This document shows positions 1 to 8,817 of a stretch of DNA of 64,000 nt, one piece after another (positions within the stretch are counted from its first letter, which is position 1; the number at the start of each line of letters is the position of its first letter). The DNA comes from Kutzneria sp. CA-103260 (GTDB lineage: Bacteria; Actinomycetota; Actinomycetes; Mycobacteriales; Pseudonocardiaceae). The stretch spans positions 8,618,001 through 8,682,000 of the forward strand of contig NZ_CP073318.1 of assembly GCF_018263855.1 (NCBI RefSeq), written 5' to 3'. The notes below the pieces were generated by a model that made no database searches, had not been told where the DNA came from, and was given only the letters and a program-made list of their open reading frames with translations. The translations under genes were made by a program, and so were the position numbers.

Positions 1-32
1 CCGTCCGAGAACCGGACGGCGGCCACAACCAT
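1..32 (-). CDS. possible 5' end of next envelope gene, cut by window edge
   Basis: On the minus strand an ATG at 32 follows the glfT2 stop by about a dozen bases and stays open to the window edge (MVVAAVRFSDG). In mycobacteria glfT2 is followed by a PAP2-type phosphatase gene and ubiA of decaprenyl-phosphoryl-arabinose synthesis, so a co-transcribed envelope gene would be expected here. Only about ten codons are visible. The same bases also form a small hairpin (CCGTCCG / CGGACGG, 1-19), so a terminator stem is an alternative reading. Confidence 0.25.
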   Translation of the reverse strand, partial: MVVAAVRFSD

Positions 33-43
33 CAGCGCGACAA

Positions 44-1990
44 CTACTTGGTGAACACCTTGCCCCAGGACTCGACCGAGGTCAGCTCGGGCAGCGCGTC
101 CCGGTAGACGCGCTTCATGCGCGGCCACTCGGCGGCCAGCCGCCGGTAGTTCATCAGCACCCGCTTGCCCAGCTCGCGGAACTCCTTCGGGTCGCGGTGC
201 CGGAAGGACACCCCGCTGCCGTCCGCGTTGGACACCGTGGCGCTGTCCAGGTTGCCCAGCAGGAACCAGCGCGCGTTGGTCGCCGGCACGTTGATCTGCG
301 GGCGGTCGGCGGCGTTCGGGTCCGGGTCCTTCAGGTTGTGCAGCAGCGCCTCGAACGCCTTGACCATGATCACCGCCGGGTTCACCGGCGGCCGCAACAT
401 GTGCTCGGCCCGCACCATGTCGAAGGTCGGCGGCGGGAACTCCCGGGCCGAGGGCAGGGTCTGCGCGTCGGTGTAGTTCTTGCGCAGCGCCTGGACCTCG
501 GGCAGCGCCGTGCGCATCGAGTCGAACAGCCGGTCCGGGCCGGCCAGGAAGTCCTCGATCGCCTTCTGCTGCAACATGACCGTGGAGTACTCCATGGACA
601 GCAGGTGCCGCAGCGACAGCTTCAAACCCTGCTGCACCAACGTCTTGCGGACGTCGTACGGGCTGTGCAGCGCAGCCAGGATCAGCCGGTTGCGGGTGTG
701 GAAGTAGGCCTGCCAGTCGGTGGCGTCGTTCTTGTCCGTCCACGGCATGTGCCACACCGCGGAACCGGGCAGGCTCACCGTGGGGTAGCCGTTCTCCTGC
801 GCCCGCAGCGAGTACTCGGCGTCGTCCCACTTGATGAACAGCGGCAGCGGCATGCCGGTGCGCTCCACGACCTCGCGCGGCAGCAGGCACATCCACCAGC
901 CGTTGTAGGTGACGTCGATGCGGCGGTGCACCTTCTTGGACTTGCGCAGCTGCTTGGAGCCGAAGTCGTGGTCGGTGACCGCGCCCGGCGCCGGCCGCCA
1001 GTAGCAGGAGCCGAGGTCGACGACCTCGCCGAAGCTGTGCAGCCGGGACCGCGCCTGCAGGTTGAGCATGTGGCTGCCGACGATCACCGGCTGGGTCGCG
1101 GCCCGCGCGAAGGCGTTGGACCGCAGCAGCGCGTCCGGCTCCAGCCGGATGTCGTCGTCCATCAGCATGATCTGGTCGACGTCGCTGTTGACGATCGACT
1201 CGTACATGCCGCGGCCGAAGCCGCCGGAGCCGCCCAGGTTGTCCTGCTCGATGACGTGCAGCCGGTCGCCGAGCACCGCCGCCGCCTCGGTGAAGCCCTC
1301 GGTGTCGCGGACCCGGACCTTGCCCTGGTCGGCCACGAACACCCGGTCCAGCACGGCCAGCACGGCCGGGTCCTCACCCAGCGTGCGCAGCGCGATCACC
1401 GCGTCCACCGGGCGCATGGTGGTGATGGCCACCGCGACCGTCTGCCGGGGCAGCTCCAGCGGCGTGGTCCACGCGCCGTCCTTGACCTCGACCGTGGAGT
1501 CGTCGGTGAACACGTCGAACCACAGCCAGCCGCCGTCCTCGAACGGCGTCAGCGGGATCTTCACCTCGGCGGTGGTCCACGCCTTGGGGCTGCGCACCGG
1601 CAAGCCCTCGATGTGCACGGTGTCGCCGTTGGGCTTGGACCGGTACACGTCGATGCGGCCGGAGCCGCGCACGGTCAGCCGGAGCACGACCTGGTCGACC
1701 CGGGTCCAGCGCTTCCAGTAGCTGGCCGGGAACGCGTTGAAGTACGTGCCGAAGGACACCTTGGCCGACCGCGGCACGGTCACCTCGGTGCGGCCGCTGA
1801 CGTGGCTGTGCGAGTTCTTCGACTCGTCCAGGTAGAGCGGCCTGACGTCGAGGGGGTCCTCGTCGCGCGGCAGGATGACCCGCTGCAGCACCGTGCCGGT
1901 GCGGACGGCGGGCTTGTCGGCGGGCTTGTCCGCCGAGCCGCCTCGCTTGGCCGCGGGCGCCTGCTGCCCGATGGTCGTCTGCTCGGTCAC
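44..1990 (-). CDS. glfT2: galactofuranosyltransferase GlfT2
   Basis: Polymerising galactofuranosyltransferase that extends the galactan of arabinogalactan with alternating beta-1,5 and beta-1,6 Galf from UDP-Galf at the inner membrane face. The 648 residues are close to the mycobacterial enzyme (about 640). Visible: an N-terminal beta-rich domain (about 35-190), a GT-A fold with metal-binding DDD at 278-280 (MLMDDDIRLE), the catalytic-region motif WDDAE at 388-392 and the downstream H-M-P-W at 414-417. The start lies one base after the glf stop, so the two genes are translationally coupled and the donor-making mutase is made with its user. Residues 8-30 are Lys/Ala/Pro-rich and probably disordered. 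Family assignment is firm; linkage chemistry is family knowledge. Confidence 0.95.
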   Translation of the reverse strand: MTEQTTIGQQAPAAKRGGSADKPADKPAVRTGTVLQRVILPRDEDPLDVRPLYLDESKNSHSHVSGRTEVTVPRSAKVSFGTYFNAFPASYWKRWTRVDQVVLRLTVRGSGRIDVYRSKPNGDTVHIEGLPVRSPKAWTTAEVKIPLTPFEDGGWLWFDVFTDDSTVEVKDGAWTTPLELPRQTVAVAITTMRPVDAVIALRTLGEDPAVLAVLDRVFVADQGKVRVRDTEGFTEAAAVLGDRLHVIEQDNLGGSGGFGRGMYESIVNSDVDQIMLMDDDIRLEPDALLRSNAFARAATQPVIVGSHMLNLQARSRLHSFGEVVDLGSCYWRPAPGAVTDHDFGSKQLRKSKKVHRRIDVTYNGWWMCLLPREVVERTGMPLPLFIKWDDAEYSLRAQENGYPTVSLPGSAVWHMPWTDKNDATDWQAYFHTRNRLILAALHSPYDVRKTLVQQGLKLSLRHLLSMEYSTVMLQQKAIEDFLAGPDRLFDSMRTALPEVQALRKNYTDAQTLPSAREFPPPTFDMVRAEHMLRPPVNPAVIMVKAFEALLHNLKDPDPNAADRPQINVPATNARWFLLGNLDSATVSNADGSGVSFRHRDPKEFRELGKRVLMNYRRLAAEWPRMKRVYRDALPELTSVESWGKVFTK

Positions 1991-1991
1991 G

Positions 1992-3179
1992 TCAGTCCTC
2001 CAACGAGCCGTTCGGAGTACGGCCCTCGACGAAGTACGGGGTGATCTTGTTGTCGAACATGCTCAGCGCGGAACCGATCGCCATGTGCATGTCCAGGTAC
2101 TTGTAGGTGCCCAGGCGCCCGCCGAACAGGATGTTCTTCTCGGCGGCCTCGGCCTTGGCCAGCTCGCGGTACTGGAGCAGCTTGGCCCGGTTGTCCTCGC
2201 TGTCGATCGGGTAGTACGGCTCGTCGCCGGCCTCGGCGGAGCGCGAGTACTCGCGGACGATGACCGTCTTGTCGGTCGGGTAGTCCCGCTCCGGGTGGAA
2301 GTGCCGGAACTCGTGGATCCGGGTGTAGGGCACGTCCTGGTCGTTGTAGTTCATCACCGAGGTGCCCTGGAAGTCGCCCACCGGCAGGACCTCGGTCTCG
2401 AAGTCCAGCGTGCGCCAACCCAGCTCGCCCGCGGCGTAGTCGAAGTACTTGTCCAGCGGACCGGTGAAGATCGTCAGCGTCTTGGCCGGGATCTGGTCGC
2501 GCACGTCGAAGTAGTCGGTGTTCAGCCGCACCTCGATGTTCGGGTGGTCGGCCATCTTGTTCAGCCACGCGGTGTAGCCGTCGACCGGCAGACCCTCGTA
2601 GAGGTCGTTGAAGTACCGGTTGTTGAACGTGTAGCGGACCGGCAGCCGGGTGATGATCGCCGGCGAGAGCTCGGTGGGCTCGGTCTGCCACTGCTTGAAG
2701 GTGTAGCCCTTGATGAACGTCTCGTAGAGCGGGCGGCCGATCAGCGAGATCGCCTTCTCCTCGAGGTTGGCGGCCTCGGTGGTGTCGAACTCGGCGGCCT
2801 GCTTGGCGATCAGCTCGCGGGCCTCGTCCGGCGTGTGCGACTTGCCGAAGAACTGGTTGATCAGACCCAGGTTCATCGGGAACGAGTAGACCTGGCCCTT
2901 GGCCCGGGCGAACACGCGGTGCTGGTAGTTCGTGAACTCGGTGAACTGGTTGACGTAGTCCCAGACCCGCTTGTTGGAGGTGTGGAACAGGTGCGCGCCG
3001 TAGCGGTGCACCTCGATCCCTGTCTCCGGTTCGGCCTCCGAGTAGGCGTTGCCGCCGATGTGGTCACGGCGGTCGAGCACCAGCACGCGCTTGTTCAGCT
3101 GCGTGGCGGCACGCTCGGCCACGGTGAGGCCGAAGAATCCAGAACCGACGACGATCAGGTCATAGCCCGAGAAGCTCAC
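1992..3179 (-). CDS. glf: UDP-galactopyranose mutase
   Basis: FAD enzyme converting UDP-galactopyranose to UDP-galactofuranose, the donor for GlfT2 encoded directly downstream. At 395 residues it has the usual length. The N-terminus carries the dinucleotide-binding motif VVGSGFFG at residues 10-17, then the family segments RDHIGGNAYS and YGAHLFHTS. The GTG start at 3179 is the first start placing the nucleotide fold at the N-terminus. The roughly 200 bases upstream separate it from a divergent membrane-protein gene and must hold promoters for both directions; I could not fix -10/-35 elements there. Identification is very secure. Confidence 0.96.
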   Translation of the reverse strand: MSFSGYDLIVVGSGFFGLTVAERAATQLNKRVLVLDRRDHIGGNAYSEAEPETGIEVHRYGAHLFHTSNKRVWDYVNQFTEFTNYQHRVFARAKGQVYSFPMNLGLINQFFGKSHTPDEARELIAKQAAEFDTTEAANLEEKAISLIGRPLYETFIKGYTFKQWQTEPTELSPAIITRLPVRYTFNNRYFNDLYEGLPVDGYTAWLNKMADHPNIEVRLNTDYFDVRDQIPAKTLTIFTGPLDKYFDYAAGELGWRTLDFETEVLPVGDFQGTSVMNYNDQDVPYTRIHEFRHFHPERDYPTDKTVIVREYSRSAEAGDEPYYPIDSEDNRAKLLQYRELAKAEAAEKNILFGGRLGTYKYLDMHMAIGSALSMFDNKITPYFVEGRTPNGSLED

Positions 3180-3382
3180 GGTGAGCCAGGGTACCGGTGT
3201 TACCGGACGTCATCGAACTGCCCACCATGAAGCCCGTTTTTCCCGGCAATCCTAACAACGGGTGAACCCTGTGTGTGGTGTTATCACGGAGGGTGTCGCA
3301 GATCTCGCGGCAACCTGGATCGGGCGTCTCAGCTCCGGTAAGGCAGACTGCCGAATGCGTGGTGTCGCCGGACGGAAAAGGC

Positions 3383-5377
3383 ATGATCATGAGCTGGTTC
3401 GACGCAGTGCCCGCGGCCCTGCTCTGCGCCTGCTGGCTGTTGCTGCCGGGCCTGCCGGTGACCTACCTGCTGGGCCTGCGCGGCGTCGCGGCCTGGGGGT
3501 TCGCGCCGACGGTCGCCGTCGGCACCATCGGGCTGACCGCCGTCATCGCCCCCATGGCCGGCCTGACCTGGGGTTTCCTGCCGCCGATCGTGGTCTCCGC
3601 GATCCTGGTCGCGCTCATCGGGCTCTACCGGCTGATCCGCCGCCGCCCGTCCTCGCCGGTCGATCCGCTGGCGGTGACCGGCGCCGCCGCCATCGGCATG
3701 GTGCCCGCGGTGCTGCTGGGCCTGGTCACGATGGCCCGCAGCATCCCCGGCGGCCCGAACTCCGTCTCCCAGACCTACGACGCCGTCTTCCACTACAACG
3801 CGGTCCGACTGATCCTGAACAGCGGCAACGGCTCGTCGCTGGCCATCGGCGCGCTCGGCCAGCCCGGGGTGGCCGGCGGCTTCTACCCGGCCGCCTGGCA
3901 CGACCTGGTCGCGCTGGTCGTCGGCGGCTCCTGCGCGGCCATCCCGGTGGCGACCAACGCGACCGCCGCCGTGGTGGCGTCGCTGGCCTGGCCGCTGGCC
4001 TGCCTGCTGCTGGTCCGCCAGGTCGTCGGCCCGTCCCGGCTGGCGATGGGCGTCACCGGCGTGCTGAGCCTGGCCTTCGGCGCGTTCCCCTGGGGTCTGC
4101 TCGGCTTCGGCGTGCTGTGGCCGAACACGCTGGGCCTGTCGCTGCTGCCGGCCGGCTTCGCCGCCGTGCTGTCGGTGACCGGCCTGGCCCGCCAGGACGT
4201 GCTCGGCCGCGGCCGGGCCTGGTTCCTGCTGGTCGTCTCGGGTGTCGCCGGCGCCATCGCCCACCCGAACACGATCTTCAGCCTGGCCGCGCTCTCGATC
4301 ATCCCGGTGCTGATCGGCGTGGTCGGCTGGGCCAAGGTGCGCCGGGCGGCCGGGCACGCCAGGCAGGCGTACGCGGCCGTCGGCGGCGTCGTGCTGCTGA
4401 TGTTGGGCGCGGCCGTGTTCGCGGACCGCTCGCCGATCTTCAACGACGTCAAGTCGATCACCTGGCCGGCCATCGAGTCGCCGGCCCAGTCGATCGGCGA
4501 GGTGCTGCTGAACGCCCCCAACGGCAAGAACGCGGCCTGGGTGCTGTCCGCGTTCACCCTGATCGGCCTGGTCGTGGCGGCCCGGCGGGGCAGCGGCCGG
4601 CGCTGGCTGGTCGCCGACCACGTGCTGTCCGGGGTGATGTTCCTGCTGGCCGCCACCCTCAACTCGCCGCTGTCCCACCACATCGTCGGCTACTGGTACA
4701 ACGACTCGTTCCGGCTGGCCGCGGTGCTGCCGGTGACCGCGCTGCCGGCCACCGTGCTCGGCGTGCAGGCGGTCATCGCCTGGCTTCGTGACCGGATCGA
4801 GACCACCCACTCCGAGACCTGGCGGGCCCGGCTCCAGCCGGCGCTGAAGTCGACCGTCGCGATCCCCGCCATAGTGCTGTTGGTGCTGGTGGTGGGGACC
4901 AAGGGGCTGTACTCCGGCCAGCACTCGCTGGTCGTCGCGGCCACCTATGGCCAGTCCGACAACCCGCGCACCCAGCCGCTGCTCAACGCCGACCGCCACG
5001 AGTTCTTCGACCGCATCGGCCGCGAGGTGCCGGCCAACGCCACCATCGCCTCGAACCCGTGGAACGGCAGCGCGCTGCTGTGGTCGCTGGAGGACCGCCA
5101 GGTGCTGGTCCCGCACTTCGCCGTGACGATGGGCGCCGACGAGATCTTCCTGTCCAAGCACCTCGACGACGCCGCGCGGAATCCGTTGGTCTGCCAGGCC
5201 GCGGGCCGGCTGCACGTTCAGTACCTGTACGTGGACACCGTCTATCTGTGGCCGGGCGACAAGCGCACCCACGACTATCCCGGGCTGGCCGACCCGACCG
5301 GAAAGGCCGGCTTCGAACTGGTGGACCAGCAGGGCCAGATGAAGCTGTTCCGGATCACCGCCTGCGCCGCCGCCTAG
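3383..5377 (+). CDS. large polytopic membrane protein, DUF6541 type
   Basis: About 660 residues with many hydrophobic segments in the first two thirds and a soluble C-terminal part with short conserved-looking pieces (NPWNGSALLWSLEDRQ, LHVQYLYVDTVYLWPGD). Overall build and the segment FHYNAVRLILNSGNGSS resemble actinobacterial DUF6541 proteins, which look like GT-C lipid-linked sugar transferases and sit in cell-wall glycan loci. A GT-C role is inference. ATG at 3383 is chosen because GGAAAAGG precedes it closely; a second ATG follows two codons later, and upstream in-frame codons lack a hydrophobic start. It heads the run with the GT2 and DUF2304 genes and is divergent from glf. Confidence 0.7.
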   Translation: MIMSWFDAVPAALLCACWLLLPGLPVTYLLGLRGVAAWGFAPTVAVGTIGLTAVIAPMAGLTWGFLPPIVVSAILVALIGLYRLIRRRPSSPVDPLAVTGAAAIGMVPAVLLGLVTMARSIPGGPNSVSQTYDAVFHYNAVRLILNSGNGSSLAIGALGQPGVAGGFYPAAWHDLVALVVGGSCAAIPVATNATAAVVASLAWPLACLLLVRQVVGPSRLAMGVTGVLSLAFGAFPWGLLGFGVLWPNTLGLSLLPAGFAAVLSVTGLARQDVLGRGRAWFLLVVSGVAGAIAHPNTIFSLAALSIIPVLIGVVGWAKVRRAAGHARQAYAAVGGVVLLMLGAAVFADRSPIFNDVKSITWPAIESPAQSIGEVLLNAPNGKNAAWVLSAFTLIGLVVAARRGSGRRWLVADHVLSGVMFLLAATLNSPLSHHIVGYWYNDSFRLAAVLPVTALPATVLGVQAVIAWLRDRIETTHSETWRARLQPALKSTVAIPAIVLLVLVVGTKGLYSGQHSLVVAATYGQSDNPRTQPLLNADRHEFFDRIGREVPANATIASNPWNGSALLWSLEDRQVLVPHFAVTMGADEIFLSKHLDDAARNPLVCQAAGRLHVQYLYVDTVYLWPGDKRTHDYPGLADPTGKAGFELVDQQGQMKLFRITACAAA

Positions 5378-5473
5378 GGGCGGTGAACTGGGCGGGTCTC
5401 ACCCTGCTCTACGCTGGATACCAGAAATTCAGGCCCCGACTATGACTCGAGACAAGACGTCCTGGAGGACCCC

Positions 5474-6169
5474 GTGACCGAGTGGTCCGATGTCTGGCTG
5501 GTCGTCCCCGTGTACAACGAAGCACAGGTCATCGGCGACGTGGTGCGGCACGCACGGGAGACATTTCCGAATATCGTCTGCGTGGACGACGGCAGCCGGG
5601 ACGGCTCCGCCGAGCAGATCCGGGCGGCCGGCGCGCACCTGGTGCGCCACCCGGTCAACCTGGGCCAGGGCGCGGCCCTGCAGACCGGCGTGAACTACGC
5701 CCGGGAGCAGGCCGGCGCCAAGTACTTCGTCACCTTCGACGCCGACGGCCAGCACCAGGTCGACGACGTGGTGCGGATGCTCAAGCGCCTCAAGGACGAG
5801 GACCTGGACATCATCGTCGGCACCCGGTTCAAGGCCGGCGCGGACACCAGCCACATCCCGTGGATCAAGCGTTTCGTGCTCAAGACGGTGGTGCTGCTCA
5901 GCCCGCGCACCCGCCGGCTGGGCCTTTCGGACGCCCACAATGGTCTGCGCGCCTTCAACAAGAAGGTCGCCGACTCGCTCAACATCACGTTGAACGGAAT
6001 GGGCCACGCCTCCGAGTTCGTCGAGATGATCGACCACAACAAGTGGAAGGTCGCCGAGGAACCGGTGACGATCCTCTACACGGAGTACTCGATGGCCAAG
6101 GGCCAGTCACTCATCAACGGCGTCAACATTGTCTTCGACAGTGTGCTGCGGTCGGGGGCCAAGCGATGA
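5474..6169 (+). CDS. family 2 glycosyltransferase (DPM1-like)
   Basis: 231-residue GT-A enzyme without obvious membrane helices. It shows VVPVYNEAQ near the start, VDDGSRDGS, a DADGQHQ metal/donor site and the acceptor-region stretch LGLSDAHNGLRAF typical of polyprenyl-phosphate sugar synthases of the dolichyl-phosphate mannose synthase group. It probably loads a sugar onto polyprenyl phosphate for use outside the membrane; sugar identity cannot be told. The GTG start at 5474 has GGAGG seven bases upstream. The last four bases overlap the ATG of the DUF2304 gene (ATGA), a pairing common for these transferases. Confidence 0.88.
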   Translation: MTEWSDVWLVVPVYNEAQVIGDVVRHARETFPNIVCVDDGSRDGSAEQIRAAGAHLVRHPVNLGQGAALQTGVNYAREQAGAKYFVTFDADGQHQVDDVVRMLKRLKDEDLDIIVGTRFKAGADTSHIPWIKRFVLKTVVLLSPRTRRLGLSDAHNGLRAFNKKVADSLNITLNGMGHASEFVEMIDHNKWKVAEEPVTILYTEYSMAKGQSLINGVNIVFDSVLRSGAKR

Positions 6170-6528
6170 TTGTCATCCAGATCGTTCTCATCGTCGCGGT
6201 AGTGCTGCTGCTGCTGTTCTTCCTTCGCCACCACGGCAAGAGCAAGACCGCGGCCAGCGTGAAGATCGGTTTCTCGCTGTTCATGATCTTCGGTGTGCTG
6301 GCCGTGCTGTTCCCGGACCAGGTCACCGTGGTGGCCAACGTGCTGGGGGTCGGCCGCGGCACCGACCTGCTGCTCTACGGCATGGTGGTGGCCTTCGGCT
6401 TCGCCACCATCAACACCTACCTGCGGTTCAAGGAGCTGGAGCTGCGCTACGCCAAGCTGGTGCGCGCGGTGGCCATCCAGAACAGCGAGGAGCCCCAGGA
6501 CGAGAAGGAAGCGGTCAAGGTCGACTGA
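6166..6528 (+). CDS. DUF2304 small membrane protein
   Basis: 120-residue protein with three hydrophobic segments (about residues 1-20, 33-52 and 66-84) and a charged C-terminal tail rich in Glu and Lys (KELELRYAKLVRAVAIQ then EEPQDEKEA). This is the DUF2304 pattern. These proteins are nearly always encoded beside GT2 enzymes and probably tether or partner them at the membrane, but their biochemical role is not established. Start and upstream stop overlap as ATGA. A strong terminator follows 11 bases after the stop. Confidence 0.85.
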   Translation: MIVIQIVLIVAVVLLLLFFLRHHGKSKTAASVKIGFSLFMIFGVLAVLFPDQVTVVANVLGVGRGTDLLLYGMVVAFGFATINTYLRFKELELRYAKLVRAVAIQNSEEPQDEKEAVKVD

Positions 6529-6539
6529 CCTGCTTCTGC

Positions 6540-6577
6540 AAAAAGACGGTCGCGGTTGTCACCGCGACCGTCTTTTT
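6540..6577. terminator. bidirectional intrinsic terminator
   Basis: Perfect 17-bp inverted repeat with a 4-base loop TGTC, starting AAAAAGACGG and ending CCGTCTTTTT. The T-run on each strand gives an intrinsic terminator both for the rightward glycan operon ending at 6528 and for the leftward flippase operon ending at 6593. It is the best canonical terminator in the window. Confidence 0.93.
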
Positions 6578-6592
6578 GTGTTCACGAAGGTT

Positions 6593-7873
6593 TCAACTGG
6601 CCACCGGGGCCGGCACCGGCGTCTTCGCCGATGACGAGCGCAGGGCCCTGAGCAGGGCGAACAGCACGCCGGCGACCACCACTGCCGGGCCGACGAGCTG
6701 GGCGGTGACGGCCACGGTGAGTGTGTCGCCGGGCACGAACAGCAGGCCCACCAGCACGGCCGTGCCGGCCGCCCACGACACCGTGACGGCGTGGTGCCGG
6801 CCCAGCGCCACCAGCGCCGGCTGCAACGCCTGCACCGTCATCAGCAGGATCGTGCTCACGCCGAGCAGGCCGACCACGGCGCCGGGCAGCGCGGCCTTGG
6901 CGCCGAAGAACACCTGGGCCGCCCACGGCCCGACCAGCCAGGACAGGATCGCGCCGGGCACGCCGACGGCCAGCACGGCCATCAGCACCAGCCGGACCCG
7001 GGACCGCACGACGTCGAACTCGCCCCGGGTGGCGGCCGCGGTCAGCGCCGGCAGCAGCATCGCCTGCACCGGCGCGAACAGGAACAGCGGCACCCGGACC
7101 AGCAGGAACGCCGAGCTGAAGGCCTGCGCGACGGCGCTGGCGGTGCCGAGCTTGGCCGTGACCACCAGCGGCAGCAGGTTGGCCACCAGCTGGGTCAGCA
7201 GGATCGCGCCGACCAGCAGCAGCAGGCCACGGACCATGGTGCCGAGGCGTTCGCCGCCCTCCGCCTCGCCGTGTGGCATCTTGCGGGTCCACGGCAGGCC
7301 GAGCAGCGCGCCGATGACGCTGCCGCCGGCGAAGATCAGGCCGTACGTGCCGGCGGCGGCCAGCCCGGCCACCGCGACCACCACACACGGCAGCAGCCGA
7401 GCCGCGCCCTCACCGGCCAGCGTCGCGGCGTAGCCGGAGAACCGCTGCATGCCGCCGAGCAGGCCGCGCACCAGGTAGATCGCCGCCGCTGTGACAGCCG
7501 ACAGCAGCACCGCCCACATCAGCGGCCAGTGGCCGCTCAGCTCGACGTCGACCAGGACCGGCGAGAGGGCCCCGAGCACCACCAGCGCCACCGCCAGCAG
7601 GCCGACGGCCAGCAGCGCGGCGTTGCGCACGACGTGCCGCAGCGGCCGGCCGGCCGCGATGGTGCTGCTGGTGGCCCGGCTGGTCTCCTGCTCCAACGCG
7701 GTGAACAGACCCGGCCCGATGATGTTGATCAGGAAGTAGACGCCGCTGACCGCGGTCGCGTCGACCGCCGGCAGGGTGTGCCCGGCGATGGCCACGAACA
7801 GGTAGCCGGCCGCGCCGAGCACCAGCAGGCCGCCGCCCATCAGGACGGCGGGGCCGAACTTGGAGTTGGCCAC
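6593..7873 (-). CDS. polysaccharide flippase-like membrane protein (MVF/Wzx type)
   Basis: 426 residues, almost entirely hydrophobic with about 12 predicted membrane segments and short loops. The N-terminal region (GPAVLMGGGLLVLGAAGY, ALEQETSRATSS) resembles oligosaccharide flippases that move lipid-linked glycans across the membrane. No metal or nucleotide site is visible. It ends the leftward glycan operon, two bases after the galE-like stop (GTG start at 7873), which supports export of the product of that operon. The exact subfamily is uncertain. Confidence 0.75.
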   Translation of the reverse strand: MANSKFGPAVLMGGGLLVLGAAGYLFVAIAGHTLPAVDATAVSGVYFLINIIGPGLFTALEQETSRATSSTIAAGRPLRHVVRNAALLAVGLLAVALVVLGALSPVLVDVELSGHWPLMWAVLLSAVTAAAIYLVRGLLGGMQRFSGYAATLAGEGAARLLPCVVVAVAGLAAAGTYGLIFAGGSVIGALLGLPWTRKMPHGEAEGGERLGTMVRGLLLLVGAILLTQLVANLLPLVVTAKLGTASAVAQAFSSAFLLVRVPLFLFAPVQAMLLPALTAAATRGEFDVVRSRVRLVLMAVLAVGVPGAILSWLVGPWAAQVFFGAKAALPGAVVGLLGVSTILLMTVQALQPALVALGRHHAVTVSWAAGTAVLVGLLFVPGDTLTVAVTAQLVGPAVVVAGVLFALLRALRSSSAKTPVPAPVAS

Positions 7874-7875
7874 CG

Positions 7876-8808
7876 TCAGCCCCGGAAGTAGTCCACCGTG
7901 CGCCGGACGCCCTCGGCGATGTCCACCTCGGGCCGCCAGCCGAGCTCCCGCTGGGCGGCGGCGTTGTCCAGCGCGGAGGCGCGCAGGTCGCCGAGCCGGG
8001 CCGGGGCGAGCTCGGGGGCGTCGGCCGCGCCGGCCGCCTTGGCCACCAGGCTGTGCAGCTCGCGGTCGGAGGTCTGCACGCCGGTGCCGATGTTGAAGCG
8101 CTGGCCGCCGCCCTTGTCGCCGGACGCGGCCACGAACGCCGCCACCACGTCCTCCACGAACACGTAGTCGCGGGTGTTGCCGCCGTCGCCGAAGACCTTG
8201 GTGGACTCCCCGTTGAGCAGCCGCTGGGCGAAGATCGCCACCACGCCGGCCTCGCCGTGCGGGTCCTGCCGCGGGCCGTACACGTTGGCCAGCGCCAGGT
8301 GCGTGCAGTCCATGCCGTAGAGCTGACGGAAGGTGTTGAGGTACACCTCGCCGGCCACCTTGCTCGCCGCGTACGGCGACTTCGGGTTGATCGGCACCGC
8401 CTCGGACACCGGCAGCTGGTCGGGGGTGCCGTAGATGGAGCCGCCGGAGGAGGCGAACAGGACCTTGCGCACGCCGGCCTTGCGGGCCGCCTCGGCCAGG
8501 TTGACCGTGGCCACCACGTTCTGGTGCACGTCCAGCAGCGGGTCGGCCACGCTGACCCGGACGTCGATCTGGGCGGCCAGATGGAACACCGCCTCCGGCT
8601 TCACCTCGGCCAGCAGGTCGTGCAGCTGGGGGCTGGCCACATCCAGCTCAACCAGCCGGATCCGGCCGGTGGCCTCGGCGGCGGCCAGGTTCTCGCGGCG
8701 GCCACGGCGCAGGTCGTCGACGACCACCACCTCGTGCCCGTCTCGCAGCAGCCGGTCGACCAGGGTCGACCCGATGAAACCGGCACCGCCGGTGACCAGA
8801 GCGCGCAT
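7876..8808 (-). CDS. NAD-dependent sugar epimerase, UDP-glucose 4-epimerase-like
   Basis: 310-residue short-chain dehydrogenase/reductase with NAD motif GGAGFIG at 7-13, acidic DD at 31-32 for the adenosine ribose, Ser around 120-121 and the catalytic pair Tyr146/Lys150 (YAASK). The pattern is that of actinobacterial GalE-like UDP-glucose/galactose 4-epimerases, so it may supply UDP-Galp to Glf, although other NDP-sugars are possible. It lies between the LhgO-like gene (10 bases upstream) and the flippase (2 bases downstream). Confidence 0.85.
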   Translation of the reverse strand: MRALVTGGAGFIGSTLVDRLLRDGHEVVVVDDLRRGRRENLAAAEATGRIRLVELDVASPQLHDLLAEVKPEAVFHLAAQIDVRVSVADPLLDVHQNVVATVNLAEAARKAGVRKVLFASSGGSIYGTPDQLPVSEAVPINPKSPYAASKVAGEVYLNTFRQLYGMDCTHLALANVYGPRQDPHGEAGVVAIFAQRLLNGESTKVFGDGGNTRDYVFVEDVVAAFVAASGDKGGGQRFNIGTGVQTSDRELHSLVAKAAGAADAPELAPARLGDLRASALDNAAAQRELGWRPEVDIAEGVRRTVDYFRG

Positions 8809-8817
8809 GGGGCCAGG

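Noticed and set aside
197..2044. Long open frame on the plus strand opposite glfT2
   Set aside because: High-GC third positions create long antisense frames; the product is Arg/Val/His-rich and without domains, while glfT2 on the other strand is clear.
3233..3262. Inverted repeat CCCGTT/AACGGG upstream of the DUF6541 gene
   Set aside because: Six-base arms with an 18-base loop are expected by chance in such sequence; no supporting context.
3329..5272. 647-codon minus-strand frame opposite the DUF6541 gene
   Set aside because: Composition is Gln/Arg/His/Gly-rich low complexity, as expected for an antisense shadow.
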